Part shown: piece after piece, positions 62,127 through 64,000 of the stretch
How the letters are laid out: each line of letters opens with the position of its first letter
Position numbering within the stretch: position 1 is the stretch's first letter
Origin: Chionoecetes opilio
Taxonomy: Eukaryota; Arthropoda; Malacostraca; Decapoda; Majidae
Direction of reading: 5' to 3'
Assembly (NCBI GenBank): GCA_016584305.1
Contig: JACEEZ010011991.1
Coordinates: 578,138-642,137 of the forward strand
DNA: 64,000 nucleotides
Notes under the pieces: generated by a model
The model's database searches: none
Seen by the model: only the letters and a program-made list of their open reading frames with translations
What the model was told of the DNA's origin: nothing
Program-made: the position numbers and the translations under genes

Positions 62127-64000
62127 TCGATTTTATTTCTGTGTTTACATTCTTGTATTACCGCGGGTGGCCTCAGGTGCGTCACCGGCCGTGTTTGTCG
62201 TCTGCTTGTCGTGAAGGAGCCTTTTGAGCTCGGGACTTTACAGTTTTTTATTTGGATTATTAACAACACGGGTGACTGGATCCAAAGTGCCACCTAGTAT
62301 TGATAGACGTCGCTCATGGGCTACATGGTACGGCATTTAATCAGGAATATGAAATGGTCTGGACGATGACTTTAAGAACGTAGTTCATGGATTCCCTATC
62401 CCAACGACCCTGTAACGACGGAAAAATAGTCTCGTGTTTTTGCCGCGTCAAGAAATGACGGTGACAGTCATTAACGAACGAACAAAAATACAGTTGAGCA
62501 TTATTGCCGAGTGCCGAGTGTTTGGAATTTGTCGTTTCGTGCGTTTATTGGTCGTTTCGTGACAAAATTTTGGGACCGGCGGAATATGCGAGAACAGACG
62601 AACAGATGTACGTACGGGGTTCTTAGGGCCACGGGTGTTTTGGGACTGAATGGCCAAACATACAGACAGTCGGGTCAGTCAGTCGGGGGGCATTCTACGT
62701 GGAAGTGTACACCACTATTGGCAAAATCTCGACACTAGGTCCATGGATTTTGATGGTTTTTTGGCAGGGCAAGTGGGTCTGGTGAGATAACATCAAATAC
62801 CCATTTTTATGGCTCTGGGTCACCCATGACATTTTTAGGCCAGGTCAATTTTGGGTCAAACTGATTGACCCTAAACCTTTGAGAGGTCTAAACTTGGCCA
62901 GAATTGACCAATCTGAACGATTTTGGTACCAAAATGCCCCAGGAGAAAGAGATCTTTCAAATGAGTGGAAGAAGGGACATTCTTGGGACAATTTTTGCCT
63001 TTGATGACCCTTTTTTGAACTCTTTGACTTTGCCCTGGCCAAAAGGGTGCAACTTCGATCCGCCCAAATTTTTTTCTAAAGTTAGCTCTTTTATTTTCAT
63101 AACTCCGGAAAAATAAAAATGGGATCTCCATGGGTTTGAATCCATGGGCATTTTATGTACCACCAAAGGTGGGTGGTTTTTTTCAGTCAGGGTCGCTCTA
63201 TGGGGCCGTTTATGACATCAGCCAGTGTTCGTAAATAGTGATTTGAGAATGTTTGATTTATTTTTGGACACAGGGCATCATATTTTCAGTCTTTCCAAAA
63301 CACGAGCTCTCCCCCTCCTAGGCTGGGCCCTGCCTTTTTTCGGCTTACATTAGATGTTATTTAATACAAAAACATAGACAAAAGATTATTTAGGACAAAA
63401 ATTTTAAAACAAAAACTTTTAGAACAAAACATGTTTAATACATACATAGGTACTCATTTGAGCAGAGCCATCACTTGTTTGTTGCATCAGGCTCCTTCTT
63501 GCTAATCGTGTAGGTTCTTCTGTTGCAGTTTTGGTTCTACTGACACCAAAATGTCAGAGATGTCCATTAAAAACAAGAATCTTCCATTTTTAGGGAAAGC
63601 AAAAAAAATGGGGAGAGGGTTCCATGCGGGGTGAAGAAATTTCACATTCACTTCTTGTGACTCTGGAAAAAGCTTTCAGAAATGCAAGCAAGCCACCCAA
63701 TGTCCATCGTAAATCACAGTGGACATAGCCCGCAAGTTTTCCATTGAACAAATGGACATGAAATATTTTTTGTACTGATTCTAATCTAAAAGTGTCACAA
63801 AGGGCTAAATGGGCGAACTTGGAGAGCCTCCTTTGATATGGAATGAACGAATTAAGTTTTGTGTGCCTGGAATAGTTTTGGTCGGGGGGTCTGGTTTTCA
63901 AAAAATTCTTCCTCCTGTTCATATTCCTCTTGAGTTCCATATCCAAACTTCATATTCCCAAAAGTAGGAATACAAACAAATCTCTGGTGATACAACTGCT
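62127..64000. other. No gene or repeat family recognised
   Basis: Two minus frames (62871-63131, 86 codons; 63590-63946, ~118 codons, Arg/Lys-rich) have no motif I know. Direct phrases such as TTGGGTCAAACTGATTGACC suggest old repeat. Confidence 0.35.

Noticed and set aside
62871..63946. Endogenous viral genes at the right end
   Set aside because: Frames are short, show no viral domain, and the sequence reads like old repeat.

Overview
The window looks like nuclear DNA of a decapod crustacean. The genes are split by many short introns, the spaces between them are packed with minisatellites, microsatellites, fold-back MITEs and truncated LINEs, and there are several interstitial runs of the arthropod telomere motif TTAGG. 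The protein matches are to ordinary animal housekeeping genes. The decapod assignment is an inference from repeat style; no species can be named.

Layout: (1) about 0.07-19.07 kb, minus strand: GARS1 (glycyl-tRNA synthetase), 13 coding exons from the start codon to the anticodon-binding domain; the last ~100 codons lie beyond the left edge. (2) 22.4-23.4 kb, plus strand: OSER1, single coding exon, head-to-head with GARS1, followed by a 3' UTR with a poly(A) signal at 23950. (3) 24-29 kb: intergenic repeats including a 719-bp solo LTR with a 4-bp target duplication. (4) 29.4-48.6 kb, minus strand: UTP14 (U3 snoRNP / SSU processome factor), 12 coding exons recovered, with one conserved block not found and frame breaks in the large exon. 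(5) 51.1-62.1 kb, plus strand: two noisy copies of a ~3.7-kb segment carrying two coiled-coil exons of a JIP3/JIP4 (sunday driver) gene embedded in huge (ACT)n/(CAC)n arrays, then a BTB-like exon. This part is rich in single-base indels and looks like poor consensus or a mis-assembled duplication. (6) 62.1-64 kb: nothing recognised.

Mobile DNA explains most of the rest. Main families: a CR1-like LINE (one long RT ORF at 42.1-43.8 kb, many 5'-truncated copies, many ~60-bp copies of its 3' end with a TTCTTATG tail); a piggyBac-like MITE of ~212 bp with TTAA target sites (about 17 copies); a Tigger/pogo-like family with ~25-bp TIRs and TA target sites, one copy retaining the start of its transposase; three perfect-palindrome MITE families; two other LINE families; a tRNA-derived SINE; TTAGG-loop fold-backs. 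Nested insertions give empty/filled site pairs that establish TA and TTAA target duplications.

Most interesting observations: the 3' tail of the CR1-like LINE sits immediately upstream of many 3' splice sites, always in gene-sense orientation there, in three genes on both strands, and twice has expanded into a satellite; one UTP14 intron consists almost entirely of an antisense LINE fragment (apparent transposon-derived intron); and exon 3' ends with their 5' splice sites are locally duplicated in both GARS1 and UTP14. All exon boundaries were read by eye from frame, splice consensus and family similarity; no alignment or transcript data were available.
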